This document shows, piece by piece, positions 46,145 to 55,751 of a DNA stretch of 64,000 bases (its first letter is position 1; every line of letters starts with the position of its first letter). The notes beneath the pieces were generated by a model. That model did no database searches and had not been told where the DNA came from. It worked only from the letters and a program-made list of their open reading frames with translations. The stretch lies in NCBI RefSeq assembly GCF_023283845.1, contig NZ_JAKILC010000005.1, positions 1-64,000 of the forward strand, written 5' to 3'. The stretch is from Shewanella marinintestina (GTDB taxonomy: Bacteria > Pseudomonadota > Gammaproteobacteria > Enterobacterales > Shewanellaceae). The position numbers and the translations under genes are program-made.

Positions 46145-46370
46145 TAATAAAAAAGGCTGTAGTTTAATTGAAGAGCTTAAATTGCCCGGGCAATATTGTT
46201 GAAGATAGGTGAGTTAATTGCGTTTATTTAAGTCAAAGAAATCACGCTTACTATCACCAGTGTAAAGCTGGCGAGGGCAGTCGAGCCTTTGCCTGGCTGA
46301 TATAGCATCTCTTTCCTACGGGCAATTCAACCTGCTGTGCGTGCTAGAGCGAACGATATTGGTGGGAATA
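46145..46370 (-). pseudogene. decayed duplicate of the gltA 3' end
   Basis: This stretch repeats, in the same orientation, the last part of gltA and some of its downstream DNA. By hand, 46213-46276 matches 46494-46557 at 54 of 64 bases without gaps; the match continues less well to about 46370. On the minus strand it reads FALARTAG, then a stop where gltA has Trp, then IARRKEMLYQPG, then a one-base frame loss. It also retains an AATAAAAAAGGC terminator piece with most of the hairpin lost. It encodes no working protein. It seems to come from an old tandem duplication followed by deletion. Confidence 0.85.
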
Positions 46371-46401
46371 GCCGGACATAGGTAATAACAAAAGGTAATA
46401 A

Positions 46402-46426
46402 AAAAGGCACTCAAAGAGTGCCTTTT
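46402..46426 (-). terminator. terminator of gltA
   Basis: AAAAGGCACTC, loop AAA and GAGTGCCTTTT make a strong hairpin with a T run on the minus strand. It lies about 70 nt beyond the gltA stop. Confidence 0.85.
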
Positions 46427-46494
46427 AGATAATTTGTGCCGAAGTTTAAGTGACGAGCTTAAACTGCCAGACAACATTGTTACAGATAGCGGCG

Positions 46495-47784
46495 TTAATC
46501 GCGCTTATCTAAATCAACGAAATCGCGTTTAGCATCACCAGTGTATAGCTGGCGAGGACGGCTGATCTTGTGACCTGGCTGATCAAGCATCTCTTTCCAG
46601 TGGGCAATCCAACCAACTGTTCGCGCTAGCGCAAACAATACTGTGAACATACTTGTTGGAATACCAATCGCTTTCATGATGATCCCTGAGTAGAAATCAA
46701 CATTTGGATAAAGCTTCTTAGAGACGAAATAGTCATCTTCCAGTGCAATGCGTTCAAGCTCCATTGCCACGTCTAGAAGTGGATCGTTAACCTTAAGCTC
46801 TGCAAGCACTTCATGACATGTTTCACGCATCACTTTAGCGCGAGGGTCGAAGTTCTTATAAACGCGGTGGCCAAAGCCCATTAGACGGAAAGGATCTTCT
46901 TTATCCTTAGCACGTGCAATAAACTCAGGAATACGATCAACAGTGCCAATCTCTTCAAGCATGTTTAGACATGCTTCGTTAGCGCCGCCGTGAGCAGGTC
47001 CCCAAAGTGACGCAATACCCGCAGCAATACAAGCAAATGGGTTAGCGCCTGAAGAGCCAGCTAGACGTACGGTAGACGTTGAAGCATTTTGCTCATGATC
47101 CGCGTGCAGGATAAAGATACGATCCATAGCGCGTTCAACAATTGGGTTAACCTTGTATTCTTCACATGGGACAGCAAACATCATGCTTAAGAAGTTACCC
47201 GCGTAGCTTAAGTCGTTACGTGGGTATACAAACGGTTGACCGATTGAATACTTGTAGCACATAGCGGCGATAGTCGGCATTTTTGACACTAGGCGGTATG
47301 CTGCAATTTCACGGTGACGCTCGTCATTAACATCCAAAGAGTCTTGGTAAAATGCAGATAAAGCACCCGTAACACCACATAGCATTGCCATTGGATGAGC
47401 ATCAGGCCTAAAACCTGCAAAGAAAGCAGACAACTGCTCATTGACCATGGTGTGCGTTTTTACTGTGTGTACGAATTCATCGTATTGAGTTTTATTTGGT
47501 AACTCTCCGTAGAGTAGCAAATAACATAAATCTAAATAATCAGAGTCTACTGCCAACTGATCGATTGGGTAACCACGGTGAAGCAGTATGCCTTTCTCGC
47601 CGTCGATGTAGGTGATCGCTGATTCACAGGAAGCGGTCGCAAGAAATCCTGGATCAAAAGTAAAGTGACCTTTGCTACCTAGCTTACTGATGTCGATAAC
47701 ATCAAAACCTGCCGTACCTTCTTTAATAGGCAGTTCGATTGAATCGTTCCCTGGTAGTTCTAATTTGGCTATATTGTCAGCCAT
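46495..47784 (-). CDS. gltA: citrate synthase, hexameric type II
   Basis: A 429-residue enzyme that condenses acetyl-CoA and oxaloacetate. The catalytic residues stand in typical motifs: [10 protein letters not shown] (about residues 230-239), GAAHGGANE-like [11 protein letters not shown] (about 265-275) and [14 protein letters not shown] (about 305-318), with the aspartate of VDFYSG near 365. The length matches Gram-negative NADH-inhibited GltA. AAGGAG precedes the ATG. It is divergent from sdhCDAB over a 432-nt regulatory region, and a damaged copy of its 3' end lies just downstream. Confidence 0.97.
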   Translation of the reverse strand: MADNIAKLELPGNDSIELPIKEGTAGFDVIDISKLGSKGHFTFDPGFLATASCESAITYIDGEKGILLHRGYPIDQLAVDSDYLDLCYLLLYGELPNKTQYDEFVHTVKTHTMVNEQLSAFFAGFRPDAHPMAMLCGVTGALSAFYQDSLDVNDERHREIAAYRLVSKMPTIAAMCYKYSIGQPFVYPRNDLSYAGNFLSMMFAVPCEEYKVNPIVERAMDRIFILHADHEQNASTSTVRLAGSSGANPFACIAAGIASLWGPAHGGANEACLNMLEEIGTVDRIPEFIARAKDKEDPFRLMGFGHRVYKNFDPRAKVMRETCHEVLAELKVNDPLLDVAMELERIALEDDYFVSKKLYPNVDFYSGIIMKAIGIPTSMFTVLFALARTVGWIAHWKEMLDQPGHKISRPRQLYTGDAKRDFVDLDKRD

Positions 47785-47890
47785 ACCCCATTCTCCTTAC
47801 TTCATTCTTATTGAGTGCGGCTTATCAAACGACATTACTTTACAGTGAATCTAGATCACATTTCAATTTAAATAAGCGTTTAAATTTGTT

Positions 47891-47902
47891 AGACCATGGT
47901 CT
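47891..47902. promoter_or_regulatory. 12-bp palindrome AGACCATGGTCT
   Basis: A perfect palindrome about 110 nt upstream of gltA and 315 nt upstream of sdhC. GACC/GGTC half-sites recall GntR-type operators, but the spacing differs from the FadR and PdhR patterns. The binding protein is unknown. Confidence 0.35.
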
Positions 47903-48125
47903 TAATTAGGCCTAAGTGCTTGTGCCAGCTGGTGCTTGGCAGATTTTTTTACCAAAAAAACAAAATTTGCATAATGTGATGTTTGTATTTGACATTTCAC
48001 CCACGTATACTTGCCGCAGCTCAGAAGAGCTGCATACATTGGCGATAAGTTATCACTTTTTTGCATGCTTAATTAGTGGTTGCTAAATCTGTTAAATGTT
48101 TGTTTCAAGTTTTCTTTTGTAAAAG

Positions 48126-48157
48126 TTCTAAACCGTGATTGAGATCACCGTTTAGAA
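48126..48157. promoter_or_regulatory. 32-bp inverted repeat with CRP-like core upstream of sdhC
   Basis: TTCTAAAC-C-GTGAT, a TGAG centre and ATCAC-C-GTTTAGAA form 14-position arms with a single mismatched position. The core GTGA-N6-TCAC is the CRP/FNR-class half-site arrangement. It ends 59 nt before the sdhC start. It may be a CRP site, or a leader hairpin if transcription starts upstream. Confidence 0.6.
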
Positions 48158-48216
48158 TTTAAGCAAAAGCGGTTCATATAACAAAAAATAGCTCAATTGA
48201 GCAGAGTGAGCAGAAC

Positions 48217-48591
48217 GTGAAAAAGCAAAGACCTGTCCATTTAGATCTGCAGACCATACGCTTCCCTGCAACAGCGATCGCGTCCATTCTTCATCGTGTA
48301 TCGGGTGTCATCATGCTGTTTGCCGTCGGTATTCTTATCTGGTTGCTTAATGAATCATTAGCATCAGCCGAGAGTTTCGCAGGCGTCCAATCTCTTTTTG
48401 ATAACTTCGTTGTTAAGTTCATCATCTGGGGAATTCTTACCGCGCTGGGTTATCACTTGATAGTGGGCATTCGCCACTTAGTGATGGATGCTGGCTATTG
48501 GGAAGAGCTCTCTTCTGGTGTTTCTTCAGCTAAAGTCGCTATTGCATTATCAGTAGTGTTTTCAATTATTGCGGGGATTTGGGTATGGTAA
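48217..48591 (+). CDS. sdhC: succinate dehydrogenase cytochrome b556 subunit
   Basis: A 124-residue membrane anchor of complex II with three helices. The N-terminus KKQRPVHLDLQTIRFPATAIASILHRVSGV is the family hallmark, with the quinone-site Ser and Arg in SILHRVSG and the haem-ligand His in GIRHLVMD (about residue 87). The start is GTG at 48217. The stop overlaps the first codons of sdhD by 7 nt. It is the first gene of sdhCDAB-sucABCD. Confidence 0.95.
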   Translation: MKKQRPVHLDLQTIRFPATAIASILHRVSGVIMLFAVGILIWLLNESLASAESFAGVQSLFDNFVVKFIIWGILTALGYHLIVGIRHLVMDAGYWEELSSGVSSAKVAIALSVVFSIIAGIWVW

Positions 48592-48932
48592 CTAACGCAG
48601 CAAGTCTTGGCCGCAGCGGTGTCCATGACTTTATTCTTATACGTGCAAGTGCTGTAGTCCTAGCCTGTTACACCATTTTTTTGGTTGGGTTTATCGCATG
48701 TAGCTCTCCACTAACTTATGACGCATGGCATGGCTTATTCAGCGCATTGCCAATGAAAGTGTTCACAATACTCGCTTTAGTTGCGGTGTTAGTACATGCC
48801 TGGATTGGTATTTGGCAGGTACTTACCGATTATGTAAAGTGCGTTTCTCTACGTGGTGTACTTCAGTTTGTTTTTGTCGTAGCAGCCTTCTGTTATTTGG
48901 CCGCAGGCATTTTGATTGTGTGGGGTGTTTAA
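48585..48932 (+). CDS. sdhD: succinate dehydrogenase hydrophobic anchor subunit
   Basis: A 115-residue three-helix subunit. The start MVTNAASLGRSGVHDFILIRA and the HAWIGIWQVLTDYVK segment (about residues 68-82, with the haem-ligand His and the quinone-site Asp-Tyr pair) are characteristic. The ATG at 48585 overlaps the sdhC stop; a TTG at 48579 is in frame but not homologous. It ends directly before the GTG of sdhA. Confidence 0.95.
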   Translation: MVTNAASLGRSGVHDFILIRASAVVLACYTIFLVGFIACSSPLTYDAWHGLFSALPMKVFTILALVAVLVHAWIGIWQVLTDYVKCVSLRGVLQFVFVVAAFCYLAAGILIVWGV

Positions 48933-50699
48933 GTGAGTATTCCTGTTCGCGAATTTGACGCGGTTGTAATCGGTGCTGGTGGCGCCGGTATGCGTGCCGC
49001 TTTACAAATATCTAAAGAAGGTAAGAGCTGTGCGCTGTTATCTAAAGTTTTTCCAACTCGTTCTCATACCGTATCTGCACAGGGGGGTATTACCGTAGCT
49101 CTTGGTAATGCACACGAAGATCACTGGGAACAACACATGTACGATACAGTGAAAGGTTCCGATTTTATCGGTGACCAAGAAGCGATTGAGTTTATGTGTA
49201 AAACCGGTCCTGAAGCGGTTATTGAACTAGAGCACATGGGTCTGCCATTCTCTCGTTTTGAAAACGGCAAAATCTACCAGCGTCCGTTTGGAGGTCAATC
49301 TAAAAACTTTGGTGGTGAACAGGCTGCGCGCACAGCGGCAGCTGCTGACCGTACAGGTCACGCACTACTGCATTGCCTATACCAACAAAACGTTAAGCAT
49401 AAAACTGAAGTCTTTTCTGAGTGGTATGCACTCGACTTAGTCAAAAATGAAGACGGTGTGATTGTTGGTTGTACTGCAATCGAGATTGAAACCGGTGAAA
49501 TCGTTTATTTTAAAGCCAAAGCTACCATTCTAGCAACGGGTGGAGCAGGGCGTATCTACGCATCAACCACAAACGCACATATTAACACTGGCGACGGTGT
49601 GGGTATGGCGATGCGCGCTGGCGTGCAGATGCAAGACATGGAAATGTGGCAGTTCCACCCAACGGGTATTGCTGGCGCAGGTGTTTTGGTAACTGAAGGT
49701 TGTCGTGGTGAAGGCGGATACCTACTAAACAAAGACGGTGAACGTTTCATGGAACGTTACGCACCTAACGCGAAAGATTTGGCATCACGTGACGTGGTAG
49801 CACGTTCTATGATGACTGAAATCCGTGAAGGTCGTGGTCTTGATGGTCCATTAGGCCCGCACTGTTTGCTTAAGCTTGATCACTTAGGTAAAGAGACCTT
49901 AGAAGCACGCCTACCAGGTGTTTGTGAATTGTCGCGCACATTCGCACATATCGATCCAGCAGACGGTCCAATCCCAGTATTGCCGACTTGTCACTATATG
50001 ATGGGCGGTTTGCCAGCTAAAGTGAGTGGTCAAGTTGTTCGTCAAAATAATGATGGCAGCGAAGAAGAAGTCACTGGCTTATTTGCTGTTGGTGAAATTG
50101 CGTGCGTATCGGTACATGGAGCTAACCGATTGGGTGGTAACTCATTGTTAGATCTTGTAGTATTTGGTCGAGCAGCAGGGCAACATTTAGGTAAAGCGTT
50201 AGATGAAACGCCGACGCCAAAAGAGGCTAGCCAAGAAGAAGTTGATGCTTCTCTAGCACGTTTAAATCGCTGGGAAAGCAACAAAGACGGTGAAGATCCT
50301 GCGGTTATCCGCAAAGACTTACAGCTTTGTATGCAACTTAACTTCTCGGTATTTAGAAGTGGCGATGCGATGGCTGAAGGTCTTAAAGAGCTGAAAGCCA
50401 TTCGTGAGCGTCTAGCCAATGCCAAGCTATCTGATAACTCAACAGAGTTTAATACTCAGCGTATTGAATGTTTAGAGCTAGATAACTTGATGGCCACTGC
50501 GATTGCAACGGCAACAGCGGCAAATTTCCGTACTGAAAGCCGTGGTGCTCATTCACGTGAAGATTACCTAGAGCGTGATGATGATAACTGGTTATGTCAC
50601 AGTATTTATGACCCAGTTACCGAGCTTATGACTAAGCGTGATGTGAACATGGAGCCTAAGCTTCGCGCCGCATTCCCGCCTATCAAACGTACCTACTAA
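48933..50699 (+). CDS. sdhA: succinate dehydrogenase flavoprotein subunit
   Basis: A 588-residue subunit that oxidises succinate to fumarate. [10 protein letters not shown] (about residues 15-24) is the FAD Rossmann loop; the FAD is attached covalently to the His of [10 protein letters not shown] near residue 45. The active-site segment HPTG, the Arg of [13 protein letters not shown] loop and the capping-domain residues in [10 protein letters not shown] and [10 protein letters not shown] are present. GTG start abuts the sdhD stop. Closely similar to E. coli SdhA by eye. Confidence 0.97.
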   Translation: MSIPVREFDAVVIGAGGAGMRAALQISKEGKSCALLSKVFPTRSHTVSAQGGITVALGNAHEDHWEQHMYDTVKGSDFIGDQEAIEFMCKTGPEAVIELEHMGLPFSRFENGKIYQRPFGGQSKNFGGEQAARTAAAADRTGHALLHCLYQQNVKHKTEVFSEWYALDLVKNEDGVIVGCTAIEIETGEIVYFKAKATILATGGAGRIYASTTNAHINTGDGVGMAMRAGVQMQDMEMWQFHPTGIAGAGVLVTEGCRGEGGYLLNKDGERFMERYAPNAKDLASRDVVARSMMTEIREGRGLDGPLGPHCLLKLDHLGKETLEARLPGVCELSRTFAHIDPADGPIPVLPTCHYMMGGLPAKVSGQVVRQNNDGSEEEVTGLFAVGEIACVSVHGANRLGGNSLLDLVVFGRAAGQHLGKALDETPTPKEASQEEVDASLARLNRWESNKDGEDPAVIRKDLQLCMQLNFSVFRSGDAMAEGLKELKAIRERLANAKLSDNSTEFNTQRIECLELDNLMATAIATATAANFRTESRGAHSREDYLERDDDNWLCHSIYDPVTELMTKRDVNMEPKLRAAFPPIKRTY

Positions 50700-50711
50700 G
50701 GAGAAAACCCG

Positions 50712-51419
50712 ATGAAATTGGAATTTGCAGTTTATCGCTACAATCCTGATGTAGATACTAAGCCATACATGAAGGATTACAGCTTAGAAGTGGATGAAGG
50801 TACCGATATGATGGTCCTTGATGCATTGCTAAAGCTAAAAGAGCTTGATCCAACTCTGGCGTTTAGACGCTCATGCCGTGAAGGTGTTTGTGGCAGTGAT
50901 GGTATCAACATGAATGGTAAAAATGGTTTAGCGTGTATCACGCCCGTTTCTACCTTCAAAGGTAAAAAAATTGAAATCCGTCCGTTACCTGGTATGCCAG
51001 TTGTACGTGACTTGATTGTTGATTTAACTCAGTTCTACACCCAGTACGAGAAGATTAAGCCTTTCTTGATTAACGATGAAAAAACGCCGGCGCGTGAACA
51101 TCTGCAATCACCAGAAGAACGTGAGCACTTAGATGGACTCTATGAGTGTATTATGTGTGCATGTTGTTCTACTGCTTGTCCTTCGTTCTGGTGGAACCCT
51201 GATAAGTTCATCGGTCCAAGTGGTTTGCTGCATGCTTACCGCTTCTTGATTGACAGCCGTGATACGGCGACAGAAGAACGTTTATCGGGTCTTGATGACG
51301 CATACAGCGTATTCCGCTGCCACGGCATCATGAACTGTGTTGACGTTTGTCCTAAAGGGCTTAATCCTACAAAAGCAATTGGACACATTAAGTCTATGCT
51401 GCTGCAGAGAGCCGTTTAG
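50712..51419 (+). CDS. sdhB: succinate dehydrogenase iron-sulfur subunit
   Basis: A 235-residue electron-transfer subunit. The N-terminal ferredoxin domain binds [2Fe-2S] through SCREGVCGSDGI and the later LACITP cysteine. The C-terminal domain has CIMCACCSTACP and CHGIMNCVDVCPKGL for the [4Fe-4S] and [3Fe-4S] clusters. GGAG precedes the ATG, 12 nt after sdhA. A hairpin with a T run lies beyond the stop, before sucA. Confidence 0.97.
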   Translation: MKLEFAVYRYNPDVDTKPYMKDYSLEVDEGTDMMVLDALLKLKELDPTLAFRRSCREGVCGSDGINMNGKNGLACITPVSTFKGKKIEIRPLPGMPVVRDLIVDLTQFYTQYEKIKPFLINDEKTPAREHLQSPEEREHLDGLYECIMCACCSTACPSFWWNPDKFIGPSGLLHAYRFLIDSRDTATEERLSGLDDAYSVFRCHGIMNCVDVCPKGLNPTKAIGHIKSMLLQRAV

Positions 51420-51458
51420 TATGCAGAACCAAGAGCCAATAATGATATAGCTCTATAT

Positions 51459-51492
51459 GAGTCACTTTCCCTGTGGAGGGTGACTCTTTTTT
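51459..51492 (+). terminator. partial terminator/attenuator between sdhB and sucA
   Basis: GAGTCAC and GTGACTC with an inner TCC/GGA pairing form a hairpin followed by six T residues. It sits 40 nt after sdhB and could lower sucABCD transcription relative to sdh or end sdh mRNA. Confidence 0.7.
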
Positions 51493-51627
51493 GTGTCATG
51501 GAAGACAATTATAAAGAAAATCTGGAACTCTCGGGGCTACAGAGATTACAGAGAATTTGGGTCCGCTCAAACCCTCTGTATTTATGACTTTGGCTAAGCA
51601 CGTGTATACAGTTTGAAAGGAATAGAA

Positions 51628-54447
51628 ATGCACCAAGGCATCATGAAAGCCTGGCTCGAATCGTCACATCTTAATGGCGCGAATTCGACCTATGTAGAAG
51701 AGATGTATGAAGCCTATCAAGTCGATCCACAGTCGGTAACTGAAGACTGGCGTGTCGTGTTTGATAACCTCCCTCTAGTTAATGGTTCATCAGCGGATGT
51801 TCCAGAAGCTGCCCACTCTAAAGTACGTGACTATTTTCGTAGTCTTGCATTAGATGGACGTCAGAAAGGCTCACCTAAGGTGACCGATCATGAAGTCGAT
51901 GCAAAACAAGTTAAAGTCCTACAGTTAATTAACGCTCACCGTTTCCGTGGTCATCAGAATGCCAATTTAGATCCGCTTCATATTTGGAAGCGCGATAAGG
52001 TTTCTGAGTTAGACCCAGCATTTCATGGCCTAGATGCCGATGACATGCAGCGTCAATTTAACACAGGTTCATTTGCACATGGTGGCGAAACCATGAAGCT
52101 TGTGGACTTAGTTAAAGCACTAAAAGCGACTTACTGTGGCTCTATTGGTGCTGAGTATATGCACATTACCGACACTGATGAGAAACGTTGGTTACAGCAA
52201 CGTCTTGAGCCTTCTCTCGGTGCTGCAAATTACTCTAAAGCGGATAAAACTCGAATTCTTGAAGGACTTAACGCCGCAGAAGGTATGGAAAAATACCTAG
52301 GCGCTAAATTCCCTGGTGCAAAACGCTTTTCATTAGAAGGCGGCGACGCGCTGGTTCCTATGATGCGTGAGATCATCTACCGAGCAGGTGATGCGGGTAC
52401 TAAAGAAGTAGTTATTGGTATGGCCCACCGCGGTCGTTTAAATGTACTGGTAAACATTCTTGGTAAGAAGCCGTCGGAACTGTTTGATGAATTTGCTGGT
52501 AAACACAGCGAATTAAACGGTAGTGGTGATGTTAAGTATCACCAAGGCTTTTCTTCAGATTTTGAAACACCAGGCGGCAACGTTCACTTAGCGCTAGCCT
52601 TTAACCCATCTCATCTAGAGATTGTTAACCCAGTGGTTATCGGCTCTGTTCGTGCTCGACTTGATCGTCGTGGCTGCGATACAGGCAAGCAAGTCATGCC
52701 AATCACCATTCATGGTGACTCGGCAATTACTGGCCAAGGTATCGTGCAAGAAACCTTTAACATGTCACAGACTCGTGGCTTTAAGGTTGGCGGCAGTATC
52801 CGCATCGTGGTTAACAACCAAGTGGGTTTCACCACTAACTTAACAGAAGATGTGCGCTCTACTGAGTACTGTACCGATATCGCTAAGATGGTTCAGGCTC
52901 CGATTTTCCACGTCAATGCAGATGATCCAGAAGCTGTAGCCTTTGTGTCACAGCTTGCCGTTGATTATCGCAACGAGTTTAAACGCGATGTGGTAATTGA
53001 TTTAGTTTGTTATCGCCGTCATGGTCATAACGAAGCTGATGAGCCTAGTGCAACTCAGCCATTGATGTACGCTAAAATCAAAAAACATCCAACGCCAAGA
53101 AAAATTTATGCAGACCGCTTAATTGCTGAAAACACGCTTGGTAGCGACGATGTCACCTCTATGGTTAACGATTACCGTGATGCATTAGATGGTGGTGATT
53201 GTGTGGTTAAAGAGTGGCGTCCAATGACACTTCACTCGGTTGACTGGAGCCCATACATCGGCGCAGAGTGGAATGACTCTTACGATGCTCACATGTCACT
53301 TGACCGCATTAAAAATCTTGCTGACAAAATCAGTTATGTGCCAGAAAGCCATAAATTGCAGTCTCGCGTAGCTAAAATCTACAAAGATCGTTTAGCAATG
53401 GCATCCGGCGAGAAGCTGCTTGACTGGGGCTTTGCTGAAACCTTAGCTTACGCATCGATTCTTGAAGACAAGCAACGTATTCGTATTACTGGTCAAGATT
53501 CGGGCCGTGGTACTTTCTTCCACCGTCATGCGGTATTGCACAATCAAAATGACGCAACGGCTTATATGCCACTACGTAACATTGCTGATGAGCAAGGACC
53601 GATAGATATTACTGACTCAGTGCTTTCTGAAGCATCAGTATTAGCATTCGAATATGGTTATGCGACAGCAGAACCGGGTGGCTTAACCCTTTGGGAAGCT
53701 CAGTTTGGTGACTTTGCTAACTGTGCTCAAGTGGTAATTGACCAGTTCCTATCATCAGGTGAGCAAAAGTGGGGCCGTCTATGTGGTCTAACGATGTTAT
53801 TGCCTCATGGTTATGAAGGCCAAGGTCCAGAGCACTCTAGTGCACGTTTAGAGCGCTTCTTACAGCTTTGTGCTAACCACAACATGCAAGTTTGCGTGCC
53901 ATCAACGCCTGCACAGGTGTATCACATGCTGCGTCGTCAGGTTGTGCGACCTATGCGTCGTCCGCTTGTGGTTATGTCTCCTAAGTCTTTGCTACGTCAC
54001 CCGCTAGCGGTTTCAAGTTTGGAAGAGCTTGCTGAAGGGACCTTCCAGAACGTTATTGGTGAAATCGATGAGCTAGACGCAACTAAAGTCGATAGAGTCG
54101 TATTCTGTAGCGGTAAAGTTTACTTTGAGCTACTTGAGCGTCGTCGTAAAGAAGGTCTAGATAACGTGGCACTTATTCGTGTTGAACAGCTTTATCCGTT
54201 CCCACACGATGAAGCGGCAGCAGCCCTTGCTGAATATAGCCACGTAAAAGATTTTGTATGGTGCCAAGAAGAGCCGCAAAACCAAGGTGCTTGGTATTGC
54301 AGTCAACACCATTTCTGGAGCGTCATCCCTGCAGGAGCTCAATTGAGCTACGCCGGTCGTGAAGCCTCAGCTGCGCCTGCATGCGGTTATCCATCATTGC
54401 ATGCTCAGCAACAAGAATCATTAATCAACAGTGCATTAAAGCTGTAG
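51628..54447 (+). CDS. sucA: 2-oxoglutarate dehydrogenase E1 component
   Basis: A 939-residue thiamine diphosphate enzyme that decarboxylates 2-oxoglutarate and passes succinyl to the E2 lipoyl group. The N-terminal E2-binding segment (SSHLNGANSTYVEEMYEAY), the IGMAHRGRLNVLVN block (about 265-278), the ThDP motif beginning GDSAITGQG (about 364) and HNEADEPSATQP are typical. The ATG at 51628 has AAGGA 7 nt upstream; a TTG at 51613 is not used. No lpd gene is in the cluster, so the shared E3 must be elsewhere. Confidence 0.97.
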   Translation: MHQGIMKAWLESSHLNGANSTYVEEMYEAYQVDPQSVTEDWRVVFDNLPLVNGSSADVPEAAHSKVRDYFRSLALDGRQKGSPKVTDHEVDAKQVKVLQLINAHRFRGHQNANLDPLHIWKRDKVSELDPAFHGLDADDMQRQFNTGSFAHGGETMKLVDLVKALKATYCGSIGAEYMHITDTDEKRWLQQRLEPSLGAANYSKADKTRILEGLNAAEGMEKYLGAKFPGAKRFSLEGGDALVPMMREIIYRAGDAGTKEVVIGMAHRGRLNVLVNILGKKPSELFDEFAGKHSELNGSGDVKYHQGFSSDFETPGGNVHLALAFNPSHLEIVNPVVIGSVRARLDRRGCDTGKQVMPITIHGDSAITGQGIVQETFNMSQTRGFKVGGSIRIVVNNQVGFTTNLTEDVRSTEYCTDIAKMVQAPIFHVNADDPEAVAFVSQLAVDYRNEFKRDVVIDLVCYRRHGHNEADEPSATQPLMYAKIKKHPTPRKIYADRLIAENTLGSDDVTSMVNDYRDALDGGDCVVKEWRPMTLHSVDWSPYIGAEWNDSYDAHMSLDRIKNLADKISYVPESHKLQSRVAKIYKDRLAMASGEKLLDWGFAETLAYASILEDKQRIRITGQDSGRGTFFHRHAVLHNQNDATAYMPLRNIADEQGPIDITDSVLSEASVLAFEYGYATAEPGGLTLWEAQFGDFANCAQVVIDQFLSSGEQKWGRLCGLTMLLPHGYEGQGPEHSSARLERFLQLCANHNMQVCVPSTPAQVYHMLRRQVVRPMRRPLVVMSPKSLLRHPLAVSSLEELAEGTFQNVIGEIDELDATKVDRVVFCSGKVYFELLERRRKEGLDNVALIRVEQLYPFPHDEAAAALAEYSHVKDFVWCQEEPQNQGAWYCSQHHFWSVIPAGAQLSYAGREASAAPACGYPSLHAQQQESLINSALKL

Positions 54448-54479
54448 TAATAGAACATTTATAAGAAGGATCGTAATCC

Positions 54480-55673
54480 ATGAGTATCGAAATTAAGGTA
54501 CCCGTACTGCCAGAATCAGTTGCTGATGCGACTATTGCTACTTGGCATGTTCAAGCTGGCGAGCAAGTTTCTCGTGATCAAATCCTTGTTGATATTGAAA
54601 CTGATAAAGTTGTACTTGAAGTTGTTGCTCCAGAAGATGGCCAGATCTCAGCATTTTTAGCTGAAGAAGGTGATACGGTACTGGGTGAGGCAGTGATTGC
54701 AAGCTTTGTTGCTGGCGCAGTTGCCGGTCAAGAAGTAACTAAAGCACAAGCGGAAGCTGCAGCCCCTGCCAGCGAAACTGCTGATGAATCAAATGATGCA
54801 TTAAGCCCATCTGTACGTCGTTTAATTGCTGAGCATAACGTAGATGCAAATGCGGTTAAAGGTACGGGCGTTGGTGGACGCATCACTAAAGAAGACGTTG
54901 AAGCATTTGTGAAAAACAAACCTGCTGCAGCGCCGACACCTTCAGCACCCGTTGCTGTTGCACCTTTAGCAGAACGTAGCGAAAAACGTGTACCTATGAC
55001 ACGTCTTCGTAAAACGATTGCTAATCGTTTATTAGAAGCGAAAAACTCTACTGCTATGTTAACCACGTTTAACGAAGTTAACATGAAGCCAATCATGGAT
55101 ATCCGTAAGCAGTATCAAGAGATTTTTGAAAAGCGCCACGGTATTCGTCTAGGTTTCATGTCTTTCTACGTGAAAGCGGTTACTGAAGCACTTAAGCGTT
55201 TCCCTGAAGTGAACGCATCAATTGATGGTGACGATATTGTTTACCACAACTACTTTGATGTGAGCATTGCTGTATCGACTCCTCGTGGTCTTGTCACGCC
55301 AGTACTGCGTGATACTGACAAGATGAGTCTGGCTGATATCGAACGTAATGTTCGTGAATTAGCAATTAAAGGTCGTGACGGTAAGCTAACCGTTGATGAC
55401 ATGACTGGTGGTAACTTCACCGTGACTAACGGTGGTGTATTTGGCTCATTGATGTCAACACCAATCTTGAATCTGCCACAGAGCGCGATTTTAGGCATGC
55501 ATGCTATTAAAGATCGCCCAATGGCAGTTAATGGTCAGGTTGAAATCCTGCCTATGATGTACCTCGCACTTTCTTACGATCACCGTATTGTAGATGGTCG
55601 TGAATCAGTTGGTTATTTGGTTGCTATTAAAGACTTCCTAGAAGATCCAACTCGTTTGTTACTTGACCTATAG
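54480..55673 (+). CDS. sucB: dihydrolipoamide succinyltransferase (E2)
   Basis: A 397-residue E2. One lipoyl domain carries Lys43 in ETDKV; an Ala/Pro linker follows; the peripheral subunit-binding domain reads [20 protein letters not shown] (about 108-127); the catalytic domain ends with SYDHRIVDG (about residues 368-376) holding the active His and Asp. AGGAT precedes the ATG, 32 nt after sucA. Length is close to other SucB proteins. Confidence 0.97.
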   Translation: MSIEIKVPVLPESVADATIATWHVQAGEQVSRDQILVDIETDKVVLEVVAPEDGQISAFLAEEGDTVLGEAVIASFVAGAVAGQEVTKAQAEAAAPASETADESNDALSPSVRRLIAEHNVDANAVKGTGVGGRITKEDVEAFVKNKPAAAPTPSAPVAVAPLAERSEKRVPMTRLRKTIANRLLEAKNSTAMLTTFNEVNMKPIMDIRKQYQEIFEKRHGIRLGFMSFYVKAVTEALKRFPEVNASIDGDDIVYHNYFDVSIAVSTPRGLVTPVLRDTDKMSLADIERNVRELAIKGRDGKLTVDDMTGGNFTVTNGGVFGSLMSTPILNLPQSAILGMHAIKDRPMAVNGQVEILPMMYLALSYDHRIVDGRESVGYLVAIKDFLEDPTRLLLDL

Positions 55674-55698
55674 GCCAAGAACAAACAATACCCTCGTG

Positions 55699-55716
55699 CA
55701 GGCCCATTTGGGCCTG
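55699..55716 (+). promoter_or_regulatory. hairpin in the sucB-sucC gap
   Basis: CAGGCCC, ATTT and GGGCCTG form a perfect 7-bp GC-rich stem. No T run follows, so it is more likely an mRNA processing or stability element than a terminator. Confidence 0.5.
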
Positions 55717-55751
55717 TTGAAATACACAAGAAGTATAATGGATAGATCATC

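Larger units (their letters stand above)
47785..48216. promoter_or_regulatory. gltA-sdhC divergent control region
   Basis: This 432-nt region holds the promoters of gltA and of the sdh-suc operon. Three palindromic elements are seen: GTGA-ATCTAGA-TCACA at 47845-47860 (a CRP-like site with a 7-nt spacer), the perfect AGACCATGGTCT at 47891-47902, and a 32-bp inverted repeat at 48126-48157. The region is otherwise AT-rich, and I see no small gene. Confidence 0.6.

Noticed and set aside
47845..47860. Second CRP site near gltA
   Set aside because: GTGA and TCACA are separated by 7 nt rather than 6, so it is only noted in the control region and not called as a site.
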